Assembly (NCBI GenBank): GCA_020638655.1
Contig: JACKIC010000003.1
Location: 186,001 to 250,000, forward strand
Length of the DNA stretch: 64,000 nt
From: Planctomycetota bacterium
GTDB lineage: Bacteria; Planctomycetota; UBA1135; UBA2386
Direction of reading: 5' to 3'
Part shown: positions 35,455 to 43,434 of the stretch, piece by piece
Layout of the letters: the number at the start of each line of letters is the position of its first letter
Numbering within the stretch: the first letter of the stretch is position 1
The notes under the pieces: model-generated
Databases searched by the model: none
Seen by the model: only the letters and a program-made list of their open reading frames with translations
Told to the model about the DNA's origin: nothing
Made by a program: the position numbers and the translations under genes

Positions 35455-36330
35455 CTACTCGCCGCCGCCGCCGCCGCCAGCACCACCGCCGCCAGCACCG
35501 CCGCCGCCGGCACCGCCACGCCCGCCACCTGCTCCGCCACCGCCACCGCCACCGCCACCGCCGCGACCCCAGCGGGGCTCGCCGACGCGTTGGGCCGAGG
35601 CGCTGCGCTCGGGCAGGCGCACCTTGTCGAGCAGCTCCTTCTCCTTGTCGAGCAGCTTCTTCTCCTCGTCGTCGAGCTTGGCGATGTCCTTCTCGATCGC
35701 CTTCTTCTTGTTCTCGTCGGCCTTGGCCAGCTTCTCCTGTTCGGCCTTGCGCTCGTTGAGCACCTTCTCGAGGTCCTTGACGAAGCCGCCGTATTGCTTG
35801 GCGTAGGCGGCCAGCGACGGCTTGATCAGGCCGGCGGCGCTCTTCTCGAGCGCCTTGCTCAGGCTCGTCGAAGAGGCCTTGTAGCCGGCCATCGACACCT
35901 CGGTCGGCTTGCTCTCTTCGTCGAAGACCACGAACAGCGGCGCCTTCTTGGCGTACTGCTTGGCCAGCGCCTCTTCCTTGGCGAGGTCGATGCGGCCGCA
36001 GTGGAAGCAGCGCAGCTCGATGCCGATCTCGTCACTGGCGAAGACCTGCTGCTCGAAGCGGCTGCGCACGTCCTCGTCGTCCTTGCTGTCGTAGAGGTAG
36101 AGGACCGTCAGTTGCTTCGCGCTCTTGGCGGCGCGCACCAGCTCGACGGTGTCGAGGTCGGCGACCTTGTCGCCATCCGTCTCCGGTCCCTTGACGTCGG
36201 TGAAGAACGCGCCGACGCGGTTGGTGATCTCCTCGGCGCGGCGCCAGCGGCCGCGGCCGCCTTGGGCGAGACAGTCGACAGCGAGAAGGGACAGCGCGAA
36301 CGTCGCGACGGCACAGGGGAACAGACGCAT
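35455..36330 (-). CDS. Exported thioredoxin-like protein with coiled coil and poly-Gly tail
   Basis: 291 aa from the ATG at 36330 (MRLFPCAVATFALSLLAVDC, signal). The fold looks thioredoxin-like (QLTVLYLYDSKDDEDV, APLFVVFDEESKPT), but the CxxC (RCFHCGR) lies in the middle strand region rather than at the normal active-site position, so redox activity is doubtful. A charged coiled coil follows (EKLAKADENKKKAIEKDIAK, about residues 190-240), and about 40 C-terminal residues are almost all Gly with single Ala/Arg. The low-complexity tail, coded by GCC/ACC-type triplets on the plus strand, may be unstable in length. Convergent with the propeller gene (6 nt). Confidence 0.7.
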   Translation of the reverse strand: MRLFPCAVATFALSLLAVDCLAQGGRGRWRRAEEITNRVGAFFTDVKGPETDGDKVADLDTVELVRAAKSAKQLTVLYLYDSKDDEDVRSRFEQQVFASDEIGIELRCFHCGRIDLAKEEALAKQYAKKAPLFVVFDEESKPTEVSMAGYKASSTSLSKALEKSAAGLIKPSLAAYAKQYGGFVKDLEKVLNERKAEQEKLAKADENKKKAIEKDIAKLDDEEKKLLDKEKELLDKVRLPERSASAQRVGEPRWGRGGGGGGGGGGAGGGRGGAGGGGAGGGGAGGGGGGE

Positions 36331-36439
36331 GGAACAGCCTCGAAGGCGCCGCCGTGGGGCGGGTGGGCGCCGGGGCAGAAGTATCGGGTCCGCGGCCCGA
36401 TTTGCCGCCATGCGGCGGTGCACCAGATTGGTATCGCCC

Positions 36440-37135
36440 TCAGGCCTTCACGAACCGCAGGCAGTAGTTCTCCTTCAGGAACGGGGTCGGCTCCCGGGCG
36501 GCCAGCCGGAAGCCGGCGGCCTCGACCTCGGCCTGGACCTGGTCCATGCCGGCGCGCACGTGGTCGAGGATCCACGGGCGGCTGACGCCGGGTTCGCGGA
36601 CGAAGTCGACGATCACCAGCTGGCCACCGGGGCGCAGGGCGCGATGCAGCGATGCCAACGTCGATTGCGGGTATTCGAAGTGGTGGTAGGTGTCGCACAC
36701 GAACACGACGTCGACGCTGGCCTCCGGCAGCTCGGCGCTGCGCTCGGTGCAGCGCACCGCGATCACGTTGCCCAGGCCGCGCTGGCCGGCGCCCGCCCCG
36801 ATGTGCTCGACGAAACGCTCGGCGATGTCGACGGCGTAGACGCGGCCGCGGTCGCCGACCTTGCCGGCGAACATCCAGGTGAACAGGCCCGTGCCCGCCC
36901 CGACGTCGGCGACGGCCGTGCCTTCGCCCAGGGGCACGAGGCCGGCGATCTGCGCGCGGTGCGCGAACACCTCGCGGCTCTCCACCTCGAAGCGCTGCTC
37001 GTACTTGGCGACGTCGAGCTGAGGATCGAGGAAGTCGGCGTTGATGCCGGGCTTGACGCTCTGTTCAGGCGGTGCGCCCTGGCAGGCGGGCAGGGCGATG
37101 AGCAGGCAGGCGACGAGGCGGCGACGGAGCGACAT
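36440..37135 (-). CDS. Lipoprotein-type class I SAM methyltransferase
   Basis: 231 aa from the ATG at 37135. The start MSLRRRLVACLLIALPACQG has a lipobox (LPAC), unusual because methyltransferases are normally cytoplasmic. The Rossmann core is normal: VADVGAGTGLFTWMFAGKVG is motif I, then RGRVYAVDIAERFVEHI, DVVFVCDTYHHFEYPQ and LRPGGQLVIVDFVREPG. The substrate is unknown. Similar lipobox-bearing methyltransferases occur in Planctomycetota, where inner-membrane/cytoplasm organisation is elaborate; whether it is exported or simply anchored is open. It is divergent from the lipoprotein at 37181. Confidence 0.82.
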   Translation of the reverse strand: MSLRRRLVACLLIALPACQGAPPEQSVKPGINADFLDPQLDVAKYEQRFEVESREVFAHRAQIAGLVPLGEGTAVADVGAGTGLFTWMFAGKVGDRGRVYAVDIAERFVEHIGAGAGQRGLGNVIAVRCTERSAELPEASVDVVFVCDTYHHFEYPQSTLASLHRALRPGGQLVIVDFVREPGVSRPWILDHVRAGMDQVQAEVEAAGFRLAAREPTPFLKENYCLRFVKA

Positions 37136-37180
37136 CGGCGCATCTTGGCACGTCCCGACGCCGTTGCCTAGATTGCGCGC

Positions 37181-37696
37181 ATGGTACGTCGCACGAGCGC
37201 GTGGTGGCTGATCCTCGGGCTGACGATTGCCGGTTGCGCGGCCAACGCCGCGCAGCGCTCGTCCGCGGCGTTCATCGACCTCGTCGGCGACTACCGCGGC
37301 GTGCTGCAGATCCAGGGCGGGTCGTCGCCGCGCGAAGTTGCGATGGGGCTGCTGGTCGAGCCGATCGCGGGGCAGCCGGACCTTCTGCGCTGGCAACTGG
37401 AATACGGCGAGCACGACCGGCGGGACTACGTGCTCTGCATCGACGATCGCGCCGAAGGCCGCTGCCGCATCGACGAACGCAACGGCATCGAGCTGCACGC
37501 CACGTTCCTCGCGGGGGAGCTGGTCGCCGTGTTCGCGACCGGCGGGCAGACGATCGTCACGCGCTATCGGCTGGTGCCGGCCGGGATCGAGTTCTCGCTC
37601 GAGGCCTTCGCCGCCGACCAGGCGCAGGCGACCGGGCAGGAGGTCACGACGTTTGCGCGGGTGGCGCGGCAGCGGGCGCTGCTGCGGCGTCGTTGA
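37181..37696 (+). CDS. Putative lipoprotein of unknown function
   Basis: 171 aa. The start MVRRTSAWWLILGLTIAGCA shows a lipoprotein signal (lipobox IAGC). The rest is beta-rich (DYRGVLQIQGG, LLRWQLEYGEHDRRDYVLCI, GIELHATFLAGELVAVFATG, IVTRYRLVPAGIEFSLE), consistent with a small lipocalin- or barrel-like fold, but no family is recognised. The last 53 nt overlap the 3' end of the convergent fatty-acid desaturase gene. Confidence 0.68.
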   Translation: MVRRTSAWWLILGLTIAGCAANAAQRSSAAFIDLVGDYRGVLQIQGGSSPREVAMGLLVEPIAGQPDLLRWQLEYGEHDRRDYVLCIDDRAEGRCRIDERNGIELHATFLAGELVAVFATGGQTIVTRYRLVPAGIEFSLEAFAADQAQATGQEVTTFARVARQRALLRRR

Positions 37697-38546
37697 GCGC
37701 CTGCTCCTTGTGCTTGCGCGCCTCGAGGCGTCGGTGCAGGTCCGGCAGGTCGGCCCAGTGCATGCCCGGGAAGTCGTGGTGTTCGCCGTGGAAGCCGATG
37801 TTGAACATCGTGCGGTTGAAGAACGGCGTCAGGAAGTCGTTCGAGTGCTGCGCCTTGGGGTTGGCCGGATAGGCGCCGCACCCGGCGTGTTGCACCCACA
37901 TGCCGCGGTTCAGCGTCATGCAGTTGGCGAACCAGTGCGGCACCACCCACAGAGCCAGCGCCATCTGCCAGTCGATCCAGAACGGGATCGAGTAGATCAG
38001 CGCGAACCAGAACAGGTCGCCGAAGGCGCGGCGCTTGTCGAAGCGGCCGTAGCGGATGTCCTTGGCGAAGTGCCACGCCGTGCGCCACGGCCAGTGCTTG
38101 AGCTGGTAGCTCATGCTCGGCTCGTGGTTGCCGTTCGCGTCCTTGATCGGCACGGTCCAGTCGGGCTCGCCCAGCAGGTGCACGTGGTGCACGTCGACGT
38201 GCAGATAGGCCCACCACTGGCATGGCCAGCCGCCGACCGGGGTCCAGAAGCGCGCGAACCAGCGGCTCAGCAGCTTGCTCTTGAAGATGCGCCGGTGGGT
38301 GTGGTTGTGGAAGTTGACGCCGACGTCGATGCCGCTGATCCAGCCGAGCAGCGGCGCGGCCGCGCCGACGAACACGAGCTTCTCGAGCAGCGTGTCCAGG
38401 CCCGAGACCTCAGGGTGCAGCCACAGCCAGAAGGCGACCGCGTAGGCGGCGACCACGGCCAGGTGATAGAGCACGCAGTGCAGGTCTTCGGGGCGGGCCA
38501 GCAGCCAGGTTCGGCGCCGCGTGTCGTCGATCGTCGCGCTGGTCAT
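37644..38546 (-). CDS. Membrane fatty-acid desaturase (histidine-box di-iron enzyme)
   Basis: 300 aa from the ATG at 38546 (MTSATIDDTRRRTWLL). The three histidine boxes are complete: HNHTH at 80-84, HVDVHHVH at 116-123 and HGEHHDF at 253-259. Hydrophobic segments occur around 25-45, 58-78 and 175-205. The enzyme should introduce a double bond or hydroxyl group into an acyl chain at the membrane. The exact regiochemistry is unclear, and the inter-box spacing is fairly long. The upstream 57-residue membrane ORF ends 14 nt before this start and is probably co-transcribed. The 3' end overlaps the lipoprotein gene by 53 nt. Confidence 0.87.
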   Translation of the reverse strand: MTSATIDDTRRRTWLLARPEDLHCVLYHLAVVAAYAVAFWLWLHPEVSGLDTLLEKLVFVGAAAPLLGWISGIDVGVNFHNHTHRRIFKSKLLSRWFARFWTPVGGWPCQWWAYLHVDVHHVHLLGEPDWTVPIKDANGNHEPSMSYQLKHWPWRTAWHFAKDIRYGRFDKRRAFGDLFWFALIYSIPFWIDWQMALALWVVPHWFANCMTLNRGMWVQHAGCGAYPANPKAQHSNDFLTPFFNRTMFNIGFHGEHHDFPGMHWADLPDLHRRLEARKHKEQALNDAAAAPAAAPPAQTS

Positions 38547-38560
38547 CTCTCGTTGGTGGG

Positions 38561-38734
38561 TCAGACGATGCGGCTCTGCAGCTTCCACCACACGAAGGCG
38601 AGCACCGCGAAGCCGTAGGCGCCAAGGAGCGCGGTGCTCAGCAACAGCAGTACCGCCACGATCGGCAACAACGAACGCATCACCAGCTCCTTCGCGGTGC
38701 GCGAGGGCGGTGGCGGGTAGGTGGGCGAGGACAT
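38561..38734 (-). CDS. Small membrane protein upstream of the desaturase (57 aa)
   Basis: An ORF too short for usual thresholds: ATG at 38734, TGA at 38561-38563, 57 aa. The sequence starts MSSPTYPPPPSRTAKELVMR, then a long hydrophobic helix (LLPIVAVLLLLSTALLGAYG, then FAVLAFVWW) and ends KLQSRIV. The cytoplasm-like Pro-rich N-terminus, a single or re-entrant helix and a basic end look like a real small membrane protein, not noise. It ends 14 nt upstream of the desaturase start on the same strand, so a partner or electron-transfer accessory role is possible. No family recognised. Confidence 0.6.
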   Translation of the reverse strand: MSSPTYPPPPSRTAKELVMRSLLPIVAVLLLLSTALLGAYGFAVLAFVWWKLQSRIV

Positions 38735-38866
38735 GCGCGGGCGAGGTTCGGCCCGCGCGGCGTTCGCGTCAAGTGGCCAAGGCGCGAAGGTCTGGCGCCC
38801 GGCGGGCGTTCCGCCGGGCGAGGCCGTCGAAGGGCCGTCGTTGCCGTCGGCGGTCCGACGCCGGCG

Positions 38867-39628
38867 TCACTCCGCGACGGCGATCGGGTCGCTGCCGCGG
38901 GCCGGGCGACCGAGCGGCAGCAGCTTGGGCACGCGGCGCTGGTATTCGCGGTAGGCGTTGCCGTGCAGGCCGACGAGGTCGCGCTCCTCGATGAACAGCG
39001 CGAGCACGATGTAGACCGTGTAGGTCGCCGCGAACACGAGGCGCGACGCAGTCATCGTCGGCGCGGCCCAGAAGGCCAGCAGGAACCCGAACATCAGCGG
39101 GTGCCGCACGAAGCGGTAGAGGCTGCGTTCCTGGAACGGCTTCTGCGTGTAGGGCTGGCCGCGGAACGCGAGCCAGGTCTGGCGCAGGCCGAACAGGTCG
39201 AAGTGGTCGATCAGGAAGGTGCTCAGCAGGACGATGCCCCAGCCCAGGAAGCCGACGCCGAGCACGGTGCTGGCGAGCGGCTCGGGCAGCGACCAGAGCA
39301 CGGTGTCGATCGGCCGCCAGCACCAGAACATGGTCGCGAAGATCGCGCAGGTGACGAGCATGAAGATCGTGCGCTCGATCGGCTCGGGCACGATCGTGGT
39401 CCACCAGCGCTTGAAGGCGGGGCGCGCCATGATCGTGTGTTGCACGCCGAACAGGCCGATCAGCGCGACGTCGATCAGCACCGCGGCCAGCGGGTCACCG
39501 ACCGTGCCGCCGCCGTCGACGGTGATCGGCACGATCAGCCCGCTGACGAAGCCGATCAGGTAGAGGAAGGTGGCGAAGAAGATGGCGTAGCCGGTGACGC
39601 CGAACAGCAAGGTGAGCAAACGACTCAT
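38867..39628 (-). CDS. NnrU/MddA-like membrane methyltransferase-type protein
   Basis: 253 aa from the ATG at 39628 (MSRLLTLLFGVTGYAIFF); an in-frame start 36 nt upstream is less likely. Five to six membrane helices are visible. The family blocks are FGVQHTIMARPAFKRWWT near the start and YRFVRHPLMFGFLLAFWA plus a terminal EERDLVGLHGNAYREYQRRV, the SAM-binding region shared by isoprenylcysteine carboxyl methyltransferases, NnrU and methanethiol S-methyltransferase (MddA). MddA makes dimethyl sulfide from methanethiol; an NnrU-like role is the alternative. It is on the same strand as the desaturase unit, but 130 nt apart. Confidence 0.8.
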   Translation of the reverse strand: MSRLLTLLFGVTGYAIFFATFLYLIGFVSGLIVPITVDGGGTVGDPLAAVLIDVALIGLFGVQHTIMARPAFKRWWTTIVPEPIERTIFMLVTCAIFATMFWCWRPIDTVLWSLPEPLASTVLGVGFLGWGIVLLSTFLIDHFDLFGLRQTWLAFRGQPYTQKPFQERSLYRFVRHPLMFGFLLAFWAAPTMTASRLVFAATYTVYIVLALFIEERDLVGLHGNAYREYQRRVPKLLPLGRPARGSDPIAVAE

Positions 39629-39703
39629 GGACGGGATCTCGTGGTTGATTGGGTTCGCCCCCAACGGCGCAGGATCACCTCCGCGCCGGCCACGAAACCG
39701 TCG

Positions 39704-40228
39704 TCACGCGCTCGATTCGCCGTGCAGCCGCTGCCACAGGAAGGCGCGCGCGAACGCCCACTCGCGCCGGATCGTGCGCTCGGAGCTGCCGAGCACGTTC
39801 GCGACCTCGGCCTCGCCGAGCCCCGCGTAGAAGCGCAGGCGCACGACCTCGGCGCCGCGCTCGCTGACCGCCGCCAGGGCCTCGATCGCCTCGTCGAGCT
39901 CGAGCAGCTCCTCGAGCGAGGCAGTGGCGGCGACCTCGACGAGGTCGAGCGGCAGGGCCTTCTTGCCGCCGCCGCGCTTCTGGGCGCCGCGTCGCCGCGC
40001 GTGGTCGATCAACACCCGGCGCATCGACTCGGCCGCGGCGGCGTAGAAGCGCGCGGGTTCGTCGCGCAGCTCCTGCATCTGGGTCTGCAGCGCCAGCCAG
40101 ACCTCGTGCACGAGGGCCGTCGGCTGCAGCGTGTGGCCGGTGCGTTCGCCGGCGAGCTGGCGCGAGGCCATGCCGCGCAGGCGTTCGTAGACGGTGGCGA
40201 GCAGGTTGTCGTCGGTGGGCGAACTCAT
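39704..40228 (-). CDS. ECF-type sigma factor (planctomycete-type)
   Basis: 174 aa from the ATG at 40228 (MSSPTDDNLLATVYERLRGM). ECF regions: TALVHEVWLALQTQ and ARFYAAAAESMRRVLIDHAR (region 2), then RGAEVVRLRFYAGLGEAEVA plus SSERTIRREWAFARAFLWQRL (region 4 helix-turn-helix). The MRRVLIDHARR block is typical of the large planctomycete ECF group. It is the second gene of a kinase/sigma pair; its ATG overlaps the kinase TGA as ATGA, so both are made from one transcript and regulated together. Confidence 0.9.
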   Translation of the reverse strand: MSSPTDDNLLATVYERLRGMASRQLAGERTGHTLQPTALVHEVWLALQTQMQELRDEPARFYAAAAESMRRVLIDHARRRGAQKRGGGKKALPLDLVEVAATASLEELLELDEAIEALAAVSERGAEVVRLRFYAGLGEAEVANVLGSSERTIRREWAFARAFLWQRLHGESSA

Positions 40229-43224
40229 CGGTCCTTGTCGGCGGTCTGTGTGGCGGCGCGGACGCGCTGCAGGGTGGCGCGCGCGCGCTCGAGCTTGTCG
40301 GGGGCCGGGCAGCGCTCGAGCAGCGCCACGCCGGTCTCGGCGAGGGACAGCGCGGCCGCGGTGTCGCCGCTCGCGAAGCGGCACTCGGCGAGCAGGCTGG
40401 CGGCTTCGCCGAGCGGCCATTCACCGGCCAGGTGCTCGCTGCAGAACTCGTGTACGGCTTCGATCAGCGGCGTCGCGGCCGCGGCGTCGCCGGCGTCGAG
40501 GTACTCGCGGCCGGCGCGGATGCGGGCCGCCTGCACGCGCTGCGGGTGCTCGTCGGGCATCCGGTCGAGCAGTTCGGCGCACGCGGCGTCGGCGTCCGCG
40601 GCGCGGCGCGGGTCGCCCGCGGCGCGCGCGGCCGCGCCGATGCCGCTGTGGCTGGCCAGCAGATCGCGCAGGCGATCCGGACGGTACTTGGTGCGCAGCG
40701 CGAGCGCCTGTTCGTGCAGCGCGATCGCGCCGCGCGGATCGCCCTGCGCGGCGCGCATCAGAGCGAGGTTCTGCAGGCAGTCGGCGACCGGCGGCTTGGT
40801 CTCACCGCCGAGCTCGAGGTGCAGTTCGTAGGCGCGGCGGTAGAACGACTCGGCTTCTTGCGGCTGGCGGAGCCCGAACAGCGCGACGCCGAGGTTCTGC
40901 AACGCCGCCGCGTAGGCGTGGCGATGCGTCGCGTCGTTGTGCTCGTAGATCGCGAGCGCGGCGCGCAGCTCGTCGGCGGCGCGCTGATGGTCGTCGCGGC
41001 TCAGCGCGATCCGGGCGCGGTCGGCGTGACCGGTCGCGAGGTCGAGGTGCTGTTCGGGCAGGGTCGCGACGCGGATCGCCTGGGCGCGTTCGTAGAGCTC
41101 GGCCGCGGCGTCGAGCCGGCGCCGCCGCAGCTCGAGGTCGCCGAGCAGCGACAGTGTGCGGGCCACTTCGGGGTGGTTCTCGCCGAACACCTGCTGCTGG
41201 ATGCGCAGCGCTTCGGTCGCGGGCTCGGCGGCCAGTTCGATCTCGCCGAGGTTGCGGTAGGTGTCGGCGACGTTGGTCTGGCTGACCGCGACCAGCAGGT
41301 GGTCCTTGCCGTGCGTCGCCAGTCGCAGCTCGCGCGAGGTCAGGTAGTGGCGCAGGGCCGCCACGTAGTCGCCGCGCGACGAGGTCGCGGCGCCGAGCAG
41401 GTCGAAGGCCGCGGCGCGATTCTCGCGAACGTCGCGCTTGTCGCCGCCGGCCACCGCGGCGTCGAGCTCGCGCAGCGCCTCGCGCGCGAGCCGCTCTTCG
41501 TCGTCGGGGTCGCCCTGCAGGCGGCGCATGTCCGCCTTGGACAGCAGCAGCGAGACGCGTTGGTCCCGATCCTCGGGGGCCGTCGCCGCCGCGAGCAGCT
41601 CGTCGATGACCTGCTCGGCCGCGGCGAACCGGCCCTGCTGGCGCAGCAGGTACGACCACTCGTGCAGCACCTGATGGTGGTGGGGACCGGTGCCGTCGCC
41701 GGTGCGGCGCTCGAGTTCGACGGCCTGCTGCAGGTGCGTCTCGGCCTGCTCGAGCTGGCCGAGGTTGCGGTAGGCGCCGCCGATGGTGAGGTGCAGGTCG
41801 CGCGCGACGATCGGGTCGGTGCCGAACCAGGCGTCCATGCCGCTGGCGAAGTCGTCGAGCAGTTGGCGCACCTTGTAGTCGGGGCCCTTCTGCAGCGTCG
41901 GGTCGGCGGTCAGCAGCAGCTGTTGCATCGCCTGCAGGGTGCGCTGCTGGCGCGCGCTCTGGGCGCGGGACTCGGCGAGCGCCGCTGCGGTCGAGATCAC
42001 GCCCGCAACGAGTAGCCCGACGAAGACCAGCGACGCCGCGACCGCGAGCCGGTGCCGCGCCACGAAGCAGCGCAGGTGGTAGAGCGGGGTCGGCGGGCCG
42101 GCCTCGACCGGGCGGGCGTCGAGGAAGCGGCCGAGGTCCTCGGCGAGGGCGTTGGGGGTGGGGTAGCGGCGCGCCGGGTCCTTGGCGATCGCGCGCAGCA
42201 CGATCCAGTCGAGCTCGTCGCGCAGCTGGCGCGCCCAGCGCCGCGCGTCGGCGCCGGCCAGCGGGCAGCAGCGCGCGTCGACCCGCGCGCTCGGCCGCGC
42301 CGCGTGCTCGGTGCGGATGCGTTCGAGCAGCCCCGTGAACGTGCCGCTGTGCCCGTCGCCGCGCTCGAACGGGCGCTTGCCGACGAGCAGCTCGTAGAGC
42401 ACGACGCCGAGGCTGTAGACGTCGGCGCGCGCGTCGATGTCGCGGTCGCCGGCGGTCTGCTCGGGCGCCATGTACTCGAGCGTGCCGAGCGGTTGGCCGA
42501 GCTGCGTCAGCGTCGGCTCGGCGTTGTCGTCGGCGTCGCCGTCCGGGTTCATCGCCTTGGCGATGCCGAAGTCGATCACCTTGGGCGCCGGCCGGCCGTG
42601 TTCGTCGTCGGCGACCATGACGTTGGCCGGCTTGAGGTCGCGGTGCACGACGCCCTTGTGGTGCGCGTGCTGCACCGCCACGCAGACCTGCCGGAACAGC
42701 GCGACGCGCTCGTCGATGCCGAGGCCACGTTCGCGGCAGTAGCGCGTGATCGGCAGGCCCTGCACGAGCTCCATCACGAAGTAGGGGCGGCCGCTCGGCG
42801 TCGTGCCGCCGTCGAACACCGCGGCGATGTGCGGGTGCTGCATGCGCGCCAGCGCCTGGCGTTCCTGCTCGAAGCGCGCGATCACGCGGCTGGTGTCCAT
42901 GCCCAGCTTGATCACCTTGAGCGCGACGTCGCGGCGCAGCGGCTGGTGCTGCTCGGCGCGGAACACGACGCCGAAGCCGCCCTCGCCGATGCGCTCCTGC
43001 AGGGTGTAGCGGTCGATCTGCGTGCCGGGCGCCTCCTCACTGCGCGCGTCGCCCTCGACCAGGAAGCCCGAGGCCTGGGCCAACGCCTGCAGCAGCCCCT
43101 GGACCTCGCCGCGCAGCTGCTCGTCGCCGCTGCACGCGTCCGCGAGGAACGCGCCGCGCTCGGCCTCTGGCAGGTCGATGGCGGCGTCGAACAGCTGCTT
43201 CACTCGTTCGGCGCGGGACGGCAT
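40225..43224 (-). CDS. Transmembrane Ser/Thr protein kinase with TPR-like C-terminal region
   Basis: 999 aa from the ATG at 43224 (MPSRAERVKQLFDAAIDLPE). Kinase domain about residues 73-375: GEGGFGVVFRA at 80-90, Lys103 in VALKVI, HRDLKPAN (Asp196) and DFG at 218-220. An anti-parallel helix (SLVFVGLLVAGVISTAAAL) is the membrane anchor, followed by about 590 residues of TPR repeats (NLGQLEQAETHLQQAVELER and later units) outside. It is close in sequence to the kinase at 10486 (shared GRPYF/GRPYL, LPITRYCRERGLGI). It overlaps the sigma gene downstream (ATGA). The 20-bp upstream motif sits 57 nt before the ATG. Confidence 0.92.
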   Translation of the reverse strand: MPSRAERVKQLFDAAIDLPEAERGAFLADACSGDEQLRGEVQGLLQALAQASGFLVEGDARSEEAPGTQIDRYTLQERIGEGGFGVVFRAEQHQPLRRDVALKVIKLGMDTSRVIARFEQERQALARMQHPHIAAVFDGGTTPSGRPYFVMELVQGLPITRYCRERGLGIDERVALFRQVCVAVQHAHHKGVVHRDLKPANVMVADDEHGRPAPKVIDFGIAKAMNPDGDADDNAEPTLTQLGQPLGTLEYMAPEQTAGDRDIDARADVYSLGVVLYELLVGKRPFERGDGHSGTFTGLLERIRTEHAARPSARVDARCCPLAGADARRWARQLRDELDWIVLRAIAKDPARRYPTPNALAEDLGRFLDARPVEAGPPTPLYHLRCFVARHRLAVAASLVFVGLLVAGVISTAAALAESRAQSARQQRTLQAMQQLLLTADPTLQKGPDYKVRQLLDDFASGMDAWFGTDPIVARDLHLTIGGAYRNLGQLEQAETHLQQAVELERRTGDGTGPHHHQVLHEWSYLLRQQGRFAAAEQVIDELLAAATAPEDRDQRVSLLLSKADMRRLQGDPDDEERLAREALRELDAAVAGGDKRDVRENRAAAFDLLGAATSSRGDYVAALRHYLTSRELRLATHGKDHLLVAVSQTNVADTYRNLGEIELAAEPATEALRIQQQVFGENHPEVARTLSLLGDLELRRRRLDAAAELYERAQAIRVATLPEQHLDLATGHADRARIALSRDDHQRAADELRAALAIYEHNDATHRHAYAAALQNLGVALFGLRQPQEAESFYRRAYELHLELGGETKPPVADCLQNLALMRAAQGDPRGAIALHEQALALRTKYRPDRLRDLLASHSGIGAAARAAGDPRRAADADAACAELLDRMPDEHPQRVQAARIRAGREYLDAGDAAAATPLIEAVHEFCSEHLAGEWPLGEAASLLAECRFASGDTAAALSLAETGVALLERCPAPDKLERARATLQRVRAATQTADKDR

Positions 43225-43281
43225 GGATGGCGGGGTGGGCTGGCCCGACAGCCTAGGCGAAAGAACCGCCCGGGGCCGGCC

Positions 43282-43302
43282 ACGGAATCTGCGCGATTGT
43301 CG
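43282..43302 (-). promoter_or_regulatory. Kinase/sigma operon upstream motif, site 2
   Basis: Minus-strand sequence GACAATCGCGCAGATTCCGT (preceded by C). It lies 57 nt before the kinase ATG at 43224. It matches 14 of 20 positions of site 1 at 63362-63382, which is 58 nt before its start codon. Likely a promoter or operator. Confidence 0.55.
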
Positions 43303-43434
43303 GCGGCGGCGCGGCGGGGCGCCAACCCGCGACGCCGTGGCCGGGTCGGCGGCGCGATTGCGCCTTGGCGGGGCCGGCCCATCCACCATCACCTCGCGCC
43401 ACCGGGTCGGCGTGGCGCGTCCGAGCTCCCGCAC

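Noticed and set aside
35455..35580. Runs of GCC/ACC triplets resembling a microsatellite or repeat array
   Set aside because: They are in frame and encode the Gly-rich tail of the 35455 protein; no spacer structure, so not a CRISPR or non-coding repeat.
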